Assembly (NCBI GenBank): GCA_964407285.1
Contig: CAYOVG010000063.1
Span: forward strand, 1 to 23,254
DNA length: 23,254 bases
Direction: 5' to 3'
Source: CAYOVG01 sp964407285
GTDB taxonomy: Bacteria; Desulfobacterota; Syntrophobacteria; Syntrophobacterales; Syntrophobacteraceae
The notes under the pieces were generated by a model that saw only the letters and a program-made list of their open reading frames with translations, did not search any database and was not told the origin of the DNA. Positions 8,362 through 15,078 of the stretch are shown piece after piece. Numbering within the stretch: the stretch's first letter is position 1; each line of letters opens with the position of its first letter. Made by a program: the position numbers and the translations under genes.

Positions 8362-8634
8362 TCACTGGGGAAGGAATTCCTTAAGGGTTTCAAAATCCGC
8401 GGATGCATCCTGGATGTCATTAGAAAGGAATACATCGTGTTTTGTCAGAATCCGAATCATCTCATAGTGGGAGACGCCGGCTACTTCGGCAGCCTTTCCA
8501 AGGGAGATTCGCCCCTGACGGTAAAGATCGACAACCAGGGCCTCGCGCATTGCCTGGGCCAGTTCAGTCTCGCGAACTCCCGCAGCAGCACAGATGGATC
8601 TGGGTAGTTCGACAGAAACAGTCATCTTATCCAT
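8362..8634 (-). CDS. UPF0175 family small HTH protein, antitoxin-like
   Basis: This is a 90-residue protein beginning MDKMTVSVELPRSI. The middle reads LAQAMREALVVDLYRQGRIS then LGKAAEVAGVSHYEMIRILTK, the strand-helix plus helix-turn-helix layout of UPF0175 (DUF433/AbrB-like in size, but with the distinctive LGKAAELAG core). I chose the ATG at 8634 because AAGGAGGT lies just upstream; a longer in-frame extension to 8733 is possible but has no family similarity. UPF0175 genes usually precede DUF3368 toxins and are predicted DNA-binding antitoxins. Here the toxin is reduced to a stub, so this is an orphan, perhaps retained by chance or as a regulator. Confidence 0.8.
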   Translation of the reverse strand: MDKMTVSVELPRSICAAAGVRETELAQAMREALVVDLYRQGRISLGKAAEVAGVSHYEMIRILTKHDVFLSNDIQDASADFETLKEFLPQ

Positions 8635-8751
8635 ATTCCGGGTGACCTCCTTGATTTCTTCACATGGACGAATCAGAATCAGCCCGCTGTTGAACTCAAT
8701 ACTTATGTTATCGGTATCTTGCGGCAAAAACAAGCATTGCCCCGACGTACC

Positions 8752-8828
8752 GGCTTATCCACGCCTACGTTCGCCAGGAGGATGCCGCCGCCAAGGCGGC
8801 GGCTGCGATTGAAGCGGGGACCACATGC
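8752..8828 (+). pseudogene. Shortened 3'-end remnant of the 706-residue ECF-S/HAMP gene
   Basis: Bases 8752-8795 match 7430-7471 of the intact gene (HAYVRQEDAAAK against HTYVCREDAAAR), and 8798-8828 match its last bases 7559-7589, including the stop region and the following GCGGGGACNACATGC. About 85 bases between are deleted. The junction now forms a GCCGCCGCC-AA-GGCGGCGGC inverted repeat, suggesting a deletion between short complementary tracts. It sits just upstream of the cupin gene. Confidence 0.75.
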
Positions 8829-8885
8829 CTCGTTTACTATCCTCTCCATCCACGGAATCGTTGGATGCGACTTCCAGGGTTGTCC

Positions 8886-9389
8886 TCAGAGTTTATCGGA
8901 GAAGGTCTCGTCGGAATACCCCGGAACGGCGATCACGCAAAGCCGGTTCTTGGGCGACGATTCGACCACGACGTGGTGAATGTTCTTATCGATGATGCAA
9001 AGCTCCTCGGCCGCGAGCTTTTCCTCCCAGTACCGGTCGGAAGCCGGGTCGTAGAATTTGAGGTGGAGCCAACCATCCAATACGAAGTAGATTTCCTTGA
9101 AGTTGAGGTGGTAGTGTCCTTTCGTCGGTTTGATATCGTCTACAATCACCATGGTCAGAGGCAGGTTGTCTTCGGTGGCGAGCACCTCCCTCAGGAGGCC
9201 GCAGCTATCCGTATTGATGTCTTTATGGTCCCGCACCCTTTTCACCACGGCGCCCCGGCGGGAATCGCTCCCGGCAGACGGGGCGTCGCCCGCCCCGGAC
9301 GCGCTCCAGCCATCTCCGGTAAGTATCGCTGCAACCAGCATAACCAGAAACCCCGAAACCACCGCACGAAGCATGTCCGTCCTTCTCAT
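8886..9389 (-). CDS. Exported single-domain cupin protein
   Basis: This is a 167-residue protein. Residues 1-30 look like a signal peptide (positive start, hydrophobic VVSGFLVMLVAAIL, then WSA-SG as a possible cleavage site). The cupin motif is clear at GHYHLNFKEIYFVLDG (91-106): H92, H94 and E99 would bind a metal, with Gly at the expected spacing. A second-motif histidine follows in NIHHVVVES. I chose the ATG at 9389, five bases after GGAGGAGG; an upstream TTG at 9404 is less likely. The substrate cannot be told from sequence: sugar isomerase, dioxygenase and binding roles all occur in small cupins. A scar of its 3' end lies at 7997-8088, so it was duplicated. Confidence 0.8.
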   Translation of the reverse strand: MRRTDMLRAVVSGFLVMLVAAILTGDGWSASGAGDAPSAGSDSRRGAVVKRVRDHKDINTDSCGLLREVLATEDNLPLTMVIVDDIKPTKGHYHLNFKEIYFVLDGWLHLKFYDPASDRYWEEKLAAEELCIIDKNIHHVVVESSPKNRLCVIAVPGYSDETFSDKL

Positions 9390-9575
9390 CCCATCCTCCT
9401 CCAAATCATTCTTACGTTAAATTTGCGCTCAACTCGCCCCGCAAGGGCAATGCAGGCAGTTCCCCCCTCCAGGGGATTCCGGGCTGAACTCCCAAAGGCC
9501 TGTCGGACGATTGCTCCGTCCGAAACCTGGAGTCTCCGATCAACAACAGCACTCCTCTCAATAATTGTACTGTTC

Positions 9576-10184
9576 TCAACAATCCGGCCGTTCCGTGCAA
9601 GGCTTGTCCCCGGGGCCCGGCAGCTTCGCTTTACGGCCTCCCGCCGACTCCCCTTCGATAAGGGATTCGATGTCGGGATACGGATATATGGTGACTGCTC
9701 CGTTTTCGGCCAGGCATCCCGAATCGATGGACGGTCCATACACGCTGTAGACCTGCCTTCCCAACAACCTGAGCAAAACTCCCTGCTCCCCGCGATGGTG
9801 CGCCGTGTGAGCTATTCTTCTGAGCATGATCCAGGCCCTCGTTCTCCCGACGTCAAAGAAAGGGACCTCGACTTCCCACCAGGCTTTGTCCTTCTCCCTG
9901 AGAGCCGCAAGCCGTTTTCCGCTATCTTCGGCATAACGCCTGATGAACTCGATGCGCGTTTCGGGGTCGGGCAGGGGAGGCGCTCCGACGTCGATGCCGA
10001 ACATCGCGCAAAACCACTTGTTCTCACTCAAACATTGGTGCACCATGTGTTCGAGTCCGTTCCGGTCCCTTTTGTCCAATGGATGAGGACGGGCCGTAAG
10101 ATCATCGTCCGTGAACGTGCTCCAGACGCTAAGAGTTTTTATACGTTCCGTCTCATACGTGTCCACAAGAAAATCGTATTCCAT
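9576..10184 (-). CDS. DinB/YfiT-like four-helix metalloprotein
   Basis: This is a 202-residue protein starting at ATG behind GGGAGGAAGAG. It has the DinB-superfamily layout: helix 2 with LEHMVHQCLSENKWF (H49) and a late helix with RRIAHTAHHRGEQG (H126 and H130), which together form the usual three-histidine metal site. The family includes stress-induced proteins and thiol-dependent transferases (bacillithiol or mycothiol type); the actual reaction here is unknown. The tail after ~residue 150 (GRQVYSVYGPSIDSG onwards) is longer than the compact core. It is transcribed away from the peroxiredoxin gene across a 653-base gap and toward the cupin gene, 186 bases downstream. Confidence 0.8.
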   Translation of the reverse strand: MEYDFLVDTYETERIKTLSVWSTFTDDDLTARPHPLDKRDRNGLEHMVHQCLSENKWFCAMFGIDVGAPPLPDPETRIEFIRRYAEDSGKRLAALREKDKAWWEVEVPFFDVGRTRAWIMLRRIAHTAHHRGEQGVLLRLLGRQVYSVYGPSIDSGCLAENGAVTIYPYPDIESLIEGESAGGRKAKLPGPGDKPCTERPDC

Positions 10185-10837
10185 CTCTTCCTCCCGGTTT
10201 TAGTTCTTCAGTTCTCCTCTTGCTCCCTCTCGACATGAATGGATTCACCTTAAGCAACCGGCGCCGGTGGCGCAACATCTTACCCGTATGAATTCATGGA
10301 ATACAGCCGCGCGAATCCATGGATTTTCGAACGCATCGCCCGGCGGATATGCGCCTGCTCGCCTGCAAAGCCCCGCTTTGGATTGACAGGCGCGATTGTG
10401 CGGAGCTATTGCCCTTTCCGGGCAATGTTTACTTTTTTCCGCGGACTTCCGGGAGCGGCGCCCCTGGAAGCGCTCCGAAGGGGAAGTTCCAGGTGGATGC
10501 AGCCACGAGGAAAAACTGCGAGGCGAAAAAAAAGTAATAATCCAACAACTTGCACCCAAGCTCCGTCCGTCTTAATTCGGAACGTCCGTCGTAATCGATG
10601 TCATCGAGGGCGCGAACGCTCCGTGACCGCGCTCTTCTCCGACGGGGAGATGCTGTCGCGCATTCTGCGCCGGGTGGACGCTCACAATAACCCCGTCCAC
10701 TTGAACCCACCCAACCGTCATCTTAAGTTGTTAAAATAACGCTTGAATCAATTTTAGCGCTTCGCTCTCGCGGGGCGATTGCCGTTCGTCTTTACCACTT
10801 TCCACAAGAACAATCGCGCCAGTGGCAGGAGTACCTT
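10185..10837. other. Divergent intergenic region between dinB-like and selenoprotein genes
   Basis: This gap separates two genes transcribed away from each other and should hold both promoters. I found no supportable gene; the open frames are short and compositionally poor. The last ~110 bases are locally AT-rich (TTAAGTTGTTAAAATAAC near 10723-10740), which suits a promoter region, but I could not assign -35/-10 elements with confidence. Confidence 0.4.
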
Positions 10838-11428
10838 ATGGCCAGAATAGGATCAGCACTTTTGGACACCGATCAGAGATTCCCGGACCTCGAACTCCAA
10901 CTGACCACCGGGGAAAAGATCACGCTCCCGTCGGATTCAGGGGAAGACTTCGTCGTCATCTTCTTCTACCGGGGATACTGGTGACCCTATTGCCGTCGGC
11001 AGTTGGCCGACTTTCAGTCGCACATGGAAGAACTGAAGGCTGAGGGAGTGAGAGTCATCGGGGCCTCCTCGGACCCTTTGGAGGATGCGCAAAGGGCGAT
11101 AAACGAGCTTGGACTCGAGTACCCCCTGGCTTACGACGTGGATGCGGAAAAAGTCGCCGAAACCCTTGGCTCCTTCTACGAGGTCTACAAAGAAGCGAGA
11201 CCGGTCGAACACACCAAAGAAGAGGAGGATGAGATTACCGGCAACCATGAAGAGACTGCGAGGAAATTCGTTCAGCCCACGGGTGTTCTCATCCGCCCCG
11301 ACAACACAATAGATGTGATCTGCTACAGTTCGGGCCATCTTGGCCGCCTCACGGGCAAAGATGTGTTCAAACTCGTAAGGTTTTATCACCAGAAGGAAGA
11401 GAGTGAGCAGCCGGAAACGTGCGCTTAG
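10838..11428 (+). CDS. Peroxiredoxin-like selenoprotein (Sec encoded by TGA at 10982)
   Basis: Reading through one TGA gives a 196-residue AhpC/TSA-like protein. It starts MARIGSALLDTDQRFPDLEL behind AGGAG (six bases before the ATG) and reaches FFYRGYW-U-PYCRRQL, where U49 occupies the first Cys of the WCPYC motif of this peroxiredoxin-like family; C52 is the second. Downstream sequence remains in frame and family-like (VIGASSDP, YPLAYDVD, PTGVLIRPDNTID) to TAG at 11426-11428. A 6-bp hairpin at bacterial SECIS spacing follows the TGA. Sec would be the peroxidatic residue, reducing peroxides with a thioredoxin-like partner. If the TGA were a nonsense mutation the gene would be dead, and neighbouring pseudogenes make that worth excluding, but the exact replacement of Cys plus the hairpin favours Sec. 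Confidence 0.85.
10985..11011 (+). promoter_or_regulatory. Candidate bacterial SECIS element
   Basis: Directly after the TGA at 10982-10984 there are 10 bases, then GTCGGC (10995-11000), loop AGTTG (11001-11005) and GCCGAC (11006-11011). The stem is a perfect 6 bp. The apical loop starts 17 bases after the TGA and has G as its second base followed by U, matching the bacterial SECIS pattern (loop G within the first two positions, about 16-37 nt from UGA) and close to the spacing in E. coli fdhF. SelB would bind it during translation. Confidence 0.75.
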
Positions 11429-11931
11429 CACACCAGATCGTAGTCACGGAGCCGCTGCCGGGAATCTCGATTCCAGCGCTTTGTACGGTTGCCGGCCGCG
11501 ATCTGCTGCGTTTTAAAGGCACACGCTGTCACGATTGCGCAAGGCTGGAAAAATCTTGCCGGAAATCCATGGCGTTTCGACGGCCCGGTCGCGGCCGGCA
11601 ACCGTAACCATACAGGAAAGCCCGAATTTCAACCGCTCACAATATACCTCATCGGCAGATCCGCAGCATTCCATTCCGTGAGTTGTGGAATCGGAGCACT
11701 GCACTGCCAGGGGGATTGGCCGAATACTTTCAATTCCGATTTCACCTCTCTTTTCGGGATCCAACATCTAGAATGAAATATACTCCAGCCTTGATCTGGT
11801 TATATTCCGATATGCGCCACATCGGATTTTCGAGATCCCGGCCGAGATGAGCGCAGTGCTTTTCGCCGGCGCGCCTCCGGATATGGATGGTCGGAACCGC
11901 GATTTCAATCAAAAACAGATAGGGGATCACA
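11429..11931. other. Gene-free gap before the ATPase pseudogene
   Basis: No supportable gene lies in these ~500 bases on either strand. The only clear structure is a pair of 18-bp perfect inverted arms at 11484-11501 and 11589-11606, listed separately. Sequence from about 11760 is locally AT-richer and leads into the ATPase pseudogene. Confidence 0.5.
11484..11606. repeat. 18-bp perfect inverted repeat with 87-base spacer
   Basis: The arm TACGGTTGCCGGCCGCGA (11484-11501) is the exact reverse complement of 11589-11606. The arms do not extend further in either direction and no flanking direct duplication is obvious. It could be a remnant of a small inverted-repeat element, a recombination site, or a long-range RNA stem in the trailer of the selenoprotein gene. 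Confidence 0.65.
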
Positions 11932-13202
11932 ATGATCCGTCGGATCGAAGCATTGAAGTATCGTTGTCTGCGCTACGTAAACCAGGAACTGGACGATTTC
12001 CAGGTCCTTGTGGGGCCAAATGCGAGCGGGAAGACGACGTTCCTCGATATAATCGCTTTCTTGGGTGACCTGGTGACCGGAGGACTGGAGCAGGCTATCG
12101 GCGACCGAACACGGAATTTTCAGGACCTGGTGTGACAACGGTCCGGAAATCGATTTGAACTCGCCGTAGAACTACCGATACCCGATGAGCGAAGGGAGTT
12201 ATTGAACAGTATCCCCTGCAGTCTCGTGCGATACGAGGTTGCAGTCGGATTGGACGAGGAAACCAACGAAACGGTAATCCTTTCGAAAGAGTTCTGCTCA
12301 AGACTGACGATCAATACGGCAAGCGGCCGCGGCACGCTCAACTCACTATGTTCCCATCGCAACGCCCGGCGCCGGATACATTGATCAGTCAGTCCAAGAT
12401 CAAGAACACCAAAACGATCATAAACAAAGTAAGCGGTGGAAATGACAACTTTTACTCTGAAGTCTACCATGCCAGGGGAAAGGGTTGGGCGGGCTCATTC
12501 AAGTTGGGGCCACGGAGATCGGCGCTTGGTAATCTGCCCGCGGATGAAGCACGGTTCCCCGTGAGTACCTGGCTTAAGGATTTGCTGACGGAAGGAGTTC
12601 AGCGGATCATCCTGAACAGCCTCCTGATGAGGAGAGCCTGCCCGCCGGGACAAGGGCGAAGGTTCAAGCCCGATGGCTCAAACCTGCCCTGGGTTGTCGA
12701 GCATTTGAAAAGCACGGCGCCGGAGAGCTTCAACGACTGGCTGGCGCATTTGCGGACCGCTCTACCCGATATCAGAAACATCCGTACAGTGGAAAGACCC
12801 GACGATAAGCATCGATACCTGATTATCGAATACGCGGGAAGCCTGGATGTCCCGTCCTGGATGGCGTCGGACGGGACCTTGCGTCTCCTGGCCCTTACAC
12901 TCCCCGCATATCTGCCGGAGTTCACGGGGATCTATTTGATTGAAGAGCCTGAAAACGGAATTCATCCCAGAGCAGTTGAAACGATGTATCAATCCCTATC
13001 TTCCGTCTATGCAGCACAGATTCGCATGGCGACTCACTCCCCGGTAATATTGAGCATAGCCGAGCCGCCGCAGGTGCTTTGTTTCGCCAAGACAATCAAC
13101 GGCGCCGTCGATATCGTGCCCGGACCGGAACACCCGGCGCTTCGCGACTGGAAAGGTGAAACCAATCTGGGCTCCCTTTTTGCCGGAGGCGTGCTCGGAT
13201 GA
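11932..13202 (+). pseudogene. AAA-family (AAA_21/ABC-like) ATPase, broken
   Basis: The reconstructed protein (~420 residues) begins MIRRIEALKYRCLRYVNQEL and has Walker A GPNASGKTT (residues 28-36), a signature-like SDGTLRLLALTL, Walker B IYLIEEPENGIHP and switch ATHSP: an SMC/RecF-like ATPase such as those in overcoming-lysogenisation or abortive-infection type cassettes. It is disabled twice. Codon 68 is TGA (12133-12135), where DLV-W-QRSGNR is expected, so TGG became TGA. Near 12294 one base, probably a C, has been lost: KEF in frame 1 continues as LLKTDDQYGK in frame 3. The 3' end overlaps the next pseudogene as ATGA, so the two formed one coupled operon. A defence role is inferred from architecture only. 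Confidence 0.8.
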
Positions 13203-13825
13203 ACGGTTGGGACTCGGACCTCGTTGTACCCGTATCCGACAAAAACATGGAGTGGACGGTGAGAGGCCTTCTCTCGCGGTTCAGCGCGTTAGGAGTTCGC
13301 CCCTTCGATTTCTAGGTCTACATCCACCCCGAGCGTGATCCCGGCTGCCTGCGCAACGGGCATACCTTCCTCAGGGCGATGACATCTCGCTTCGCCCATG
13401 CCATTGTCATGTTCGACCACATGGGTTGTGGAAGAGAGCAGGAAACAAGGGACCTGCTCGAGCAAGAAACGGCCGAACAACTGGAGAAAGCCGGATGGGC
13501 CGACCGTGCGGCGGCAGTAGTTCCGAGTCCCGAGTTGGAAGTCTGGATATGGAGTGATTCTCCGGAGGTCGATCGTTGCATGGGATGGCAGTGCAAACAC
13601 CCCGACCCGAGGACCTGGTTGCGAGATAAGGGACTTTGATCCAACCGGGACCCTAAGCCGAAGGACCCGAAGGCTGCGGTGGAACTGGGTTTGAGAGAGG
13701 CGAGAAAACCGCGTTCATCGTCCCTTTACAGGCAACTTGCCGAGAGTGTTTCTTTTCGACGATGCGATGATCCCGCATTCAGGAGATTCCTGCAAATACT
13801 GCAAGCCTGGTTTCCAAGGGAATGA
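13199..13825 (+). pseudogene. Partner gene of the AAA ATPase, broken by two stop codons
   Basis: Read through, this is a 208-codon gene starting at ATG 13199. It has DLVVPVSDKNMEWTVRGLLS, VYIHPERDPGCLRNGHTFLR, HAIVMFDHMGCGRE, PSPELEVWIWSDSP and a basic C-terminal part ending LQAWFPRE. TAG at 13313-13315 replaces a codon in FDF-x-VYIHPERDPG (GAG to TAG fits), and TGA at 13637-13639 follows RDKGL (TGG to TGA fits). The frame is otherwise intact across all three parts. I recognise the pattern as a conserved partner of this ATPase type but cannot name its function; the acidic motifs (MFDHMGCGRE, SPELEVWIW) would suit a nuclease or Toprim-like effector. It overlaps the ATPase gene by ATGA and converges on mraY. 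Confidence 0.7.
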
Positions 13826-13881
13826 GATGAAGCCAATTCGCACATTCGTCATACGACGGCGAAAAGCGGTTCTTCTCCCAA

Positions 13882-14991
13882 TCACCGGATCTTCAACGTC
13901 GCAAGGGAGAGCAGGGCCAGAACTCCGGACACGATCCACAGCCGGATCACGACCTTGGTTTCCGCGATGCCCTTGTGCTGCAGGTTGTGGTGCAGGGGGG
14001 CGCGGTAGAAGAGGCGGCGGCCGAGCCAGCGCACCCCGATCTTTTCCTGGATCTGGCTCGTGAGAGCTTCGGCGATGAAAAGTCCTCCGAGGAGCGGGAA
14101 CAGCATCTCCTGCTTGAGCAGAACCGACACCACGGCCATCGTTCCGCCTATCGCCAGCGAACCCGTATCTCCCATGAAAACCTGCGCCGGGTAGGCGTTG
14201 TACCAGAGAAAGCCGAGACCGGCGCCCACGAACGCGGCTCCGAAAATCGTGAGTTCGCCCGCCCCGCGCAGGTAGGGATAGAAGAGGTAGGCCGAGTAGA
14301 TCTTGTTGCCCTCGACATAGGCGAAGGCCCCCAGGACCACCATCACGAAGATCGAGGGAGTGATGGCGAGACCGTCGAGCCCGTCCGTAATGTTTACGGC
14401 GTTCGAAACGAAGATGACGAAGAAGAAGATGAAAAGCCCGTAGAAGAACGGCCCGAGGTCCAGCAGGGGATACTTGTAGAAGGGAACGTAGAGCTGAGAA
14501 GCGTGTTCAGGATCGAGGGACGCCGGCATCAGCATGCATGCGACGGCAAACCCCATGCCGAAGATCCCTTGAAGCAGCAGCTTGTTGCGTTCGGACATGC
14601 CGAAGTCCCCGCTACGCCTCTTCACTTTCGAATAATCGTCGCAGAACCCCAGGAGCCCGAACCACAACATTCCCGCCATCGAATACAAGAGGAAGGGATT
14701 GCGCCAGTTTCCCCAAAAGATCATGGAAACCAGGACCGACCCGATGATCAGAACGCCCCCCATGGTGGGCGTCCCGCTCTTGTCGAAGGCGGAATGGACC
14801 CCCGTCTCCCGCACCTGGTCCAGGAAACAGCGCCGGTGCATGTACGTGACGAACCTGTTGCTGAAAAGAAGCACCAGGATCAGGGCCGTCAGGGAGGCCA
14901 TAATTGCCCGGAACGATATGTAATTCACCAGGCGAAGGAATGAAAAGGCATCGGAAATCTGTAAGAAGGCATTGCCCAGTTCGTAAAACAT
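13882..14991 (-). CDS. mraY: Phospho-N-acetylmuramoyl-pentapeptide-transferase (MraY)
   Basis: This is a 369-residue polytopic membrane enzyme, the usual MraY length with about ten membrane segments. MraY transfers phospho-MurNAc-pentapeptide from UDP to undecaprenyl phosphate, making lipid I at the inner face of the cytoplasmic membrane. Motifs in order: KSGTPTMGGV, GFCDDYSKV (the Asp-Asp pair), NAVNITDGLDGLA, VFMGDTGSLAIGG and APLHHNLQHKG. The last normally reads HHH; the third His is Asn here. GGAGGAAG lies 12 bases before the ATG, inside a tiny upstream ORF. Gene order (murG-HEAT, small ORF, mraY) differs from the standard dcw order mraY-murD-ftsW-murG, and no murC/D/E/F or ftsW is in the window. 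This may be a second or relocated lipid I/II module. Confidence 0.92.
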   Translation of the reverse strand: MFYELGNAFLQISDAFSFLRLVNYISFRAIMASLTALILVLLFSNRFVTYMHRRCFLDQVRETGVHSAFDKSGTPTMGGVLIIGSVLVSMIFWGNWRNPFLLYSMAGMLWFGLLGFCDDYSKVKRRSGDFGMSERNKLLLQGIFGMGFAVACMLMPASLDPEHASQLYVPFYKYPLLDLGPFFYGLFIFFFVIFVSNAVNITDGLDGLAITPSIFVMVVLGAFAYVEGNKIYSAYLFYPYLRGAGELTIFGAAFVGAGLGFLWYNAYPAQVFMGDTGSLAIGGTMAVVSVLLKQEMLFPLLGGLFIAEALTSQIQEKIGVRWLGRRLFYRAPLHHNLQHKGIAETKVVIRLWIVSGVLALLSLATLKIR

Positions 14992-15078
14992 CTATCGGAT
15001 ACTTCCTCCGTAGCGCGAAGATTTCTTTGTCATCGTCCGCTTACCGCGGCCTTTGCGGCGCAGTGCGTGTCGGGTCAT
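14992..15078 (-). CDS. 28-residue basic small ORF fitted between murG and mraY
   Basis: This short ORF encodes 28 residues starting MTRHALRRKGRGKRT and ending KKSSRYGGSIR, with 11 Arg/Lys and no acidic residue. Its ATG (15078-15076) overlaps the murG stop as ATGA, and its TAG (14994-14992) directly abuts the mraY ATG at 14991. It thus fills the intercistronic space exactly, with both junctions typical of translational coupling. The mraY ribosome binding site lies within it. I know no family for it; a real peptide, a leader that couples murG to mraY translation, or chance are all possible. Conservation in relatives would decide. Confidence 0.5.
   Translation of the reverse strand: MTRHALRRKGRGKRTMTKKSSRYGGSIR

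Noticed and set aside
9405..9575. Small open frames between the cupin and DinB genes
   Set aside because: They are short, have no family signal and lack convincing ribosome binding sites.
12133..13639. TGA codons in the ATPase and partner genes as further selenocysteine sites
   Set aside because: They replace expected Trp rather than Cys, occur beside a TAG and a frameshift in the same cassette, and have no evident SECIS hairpin.
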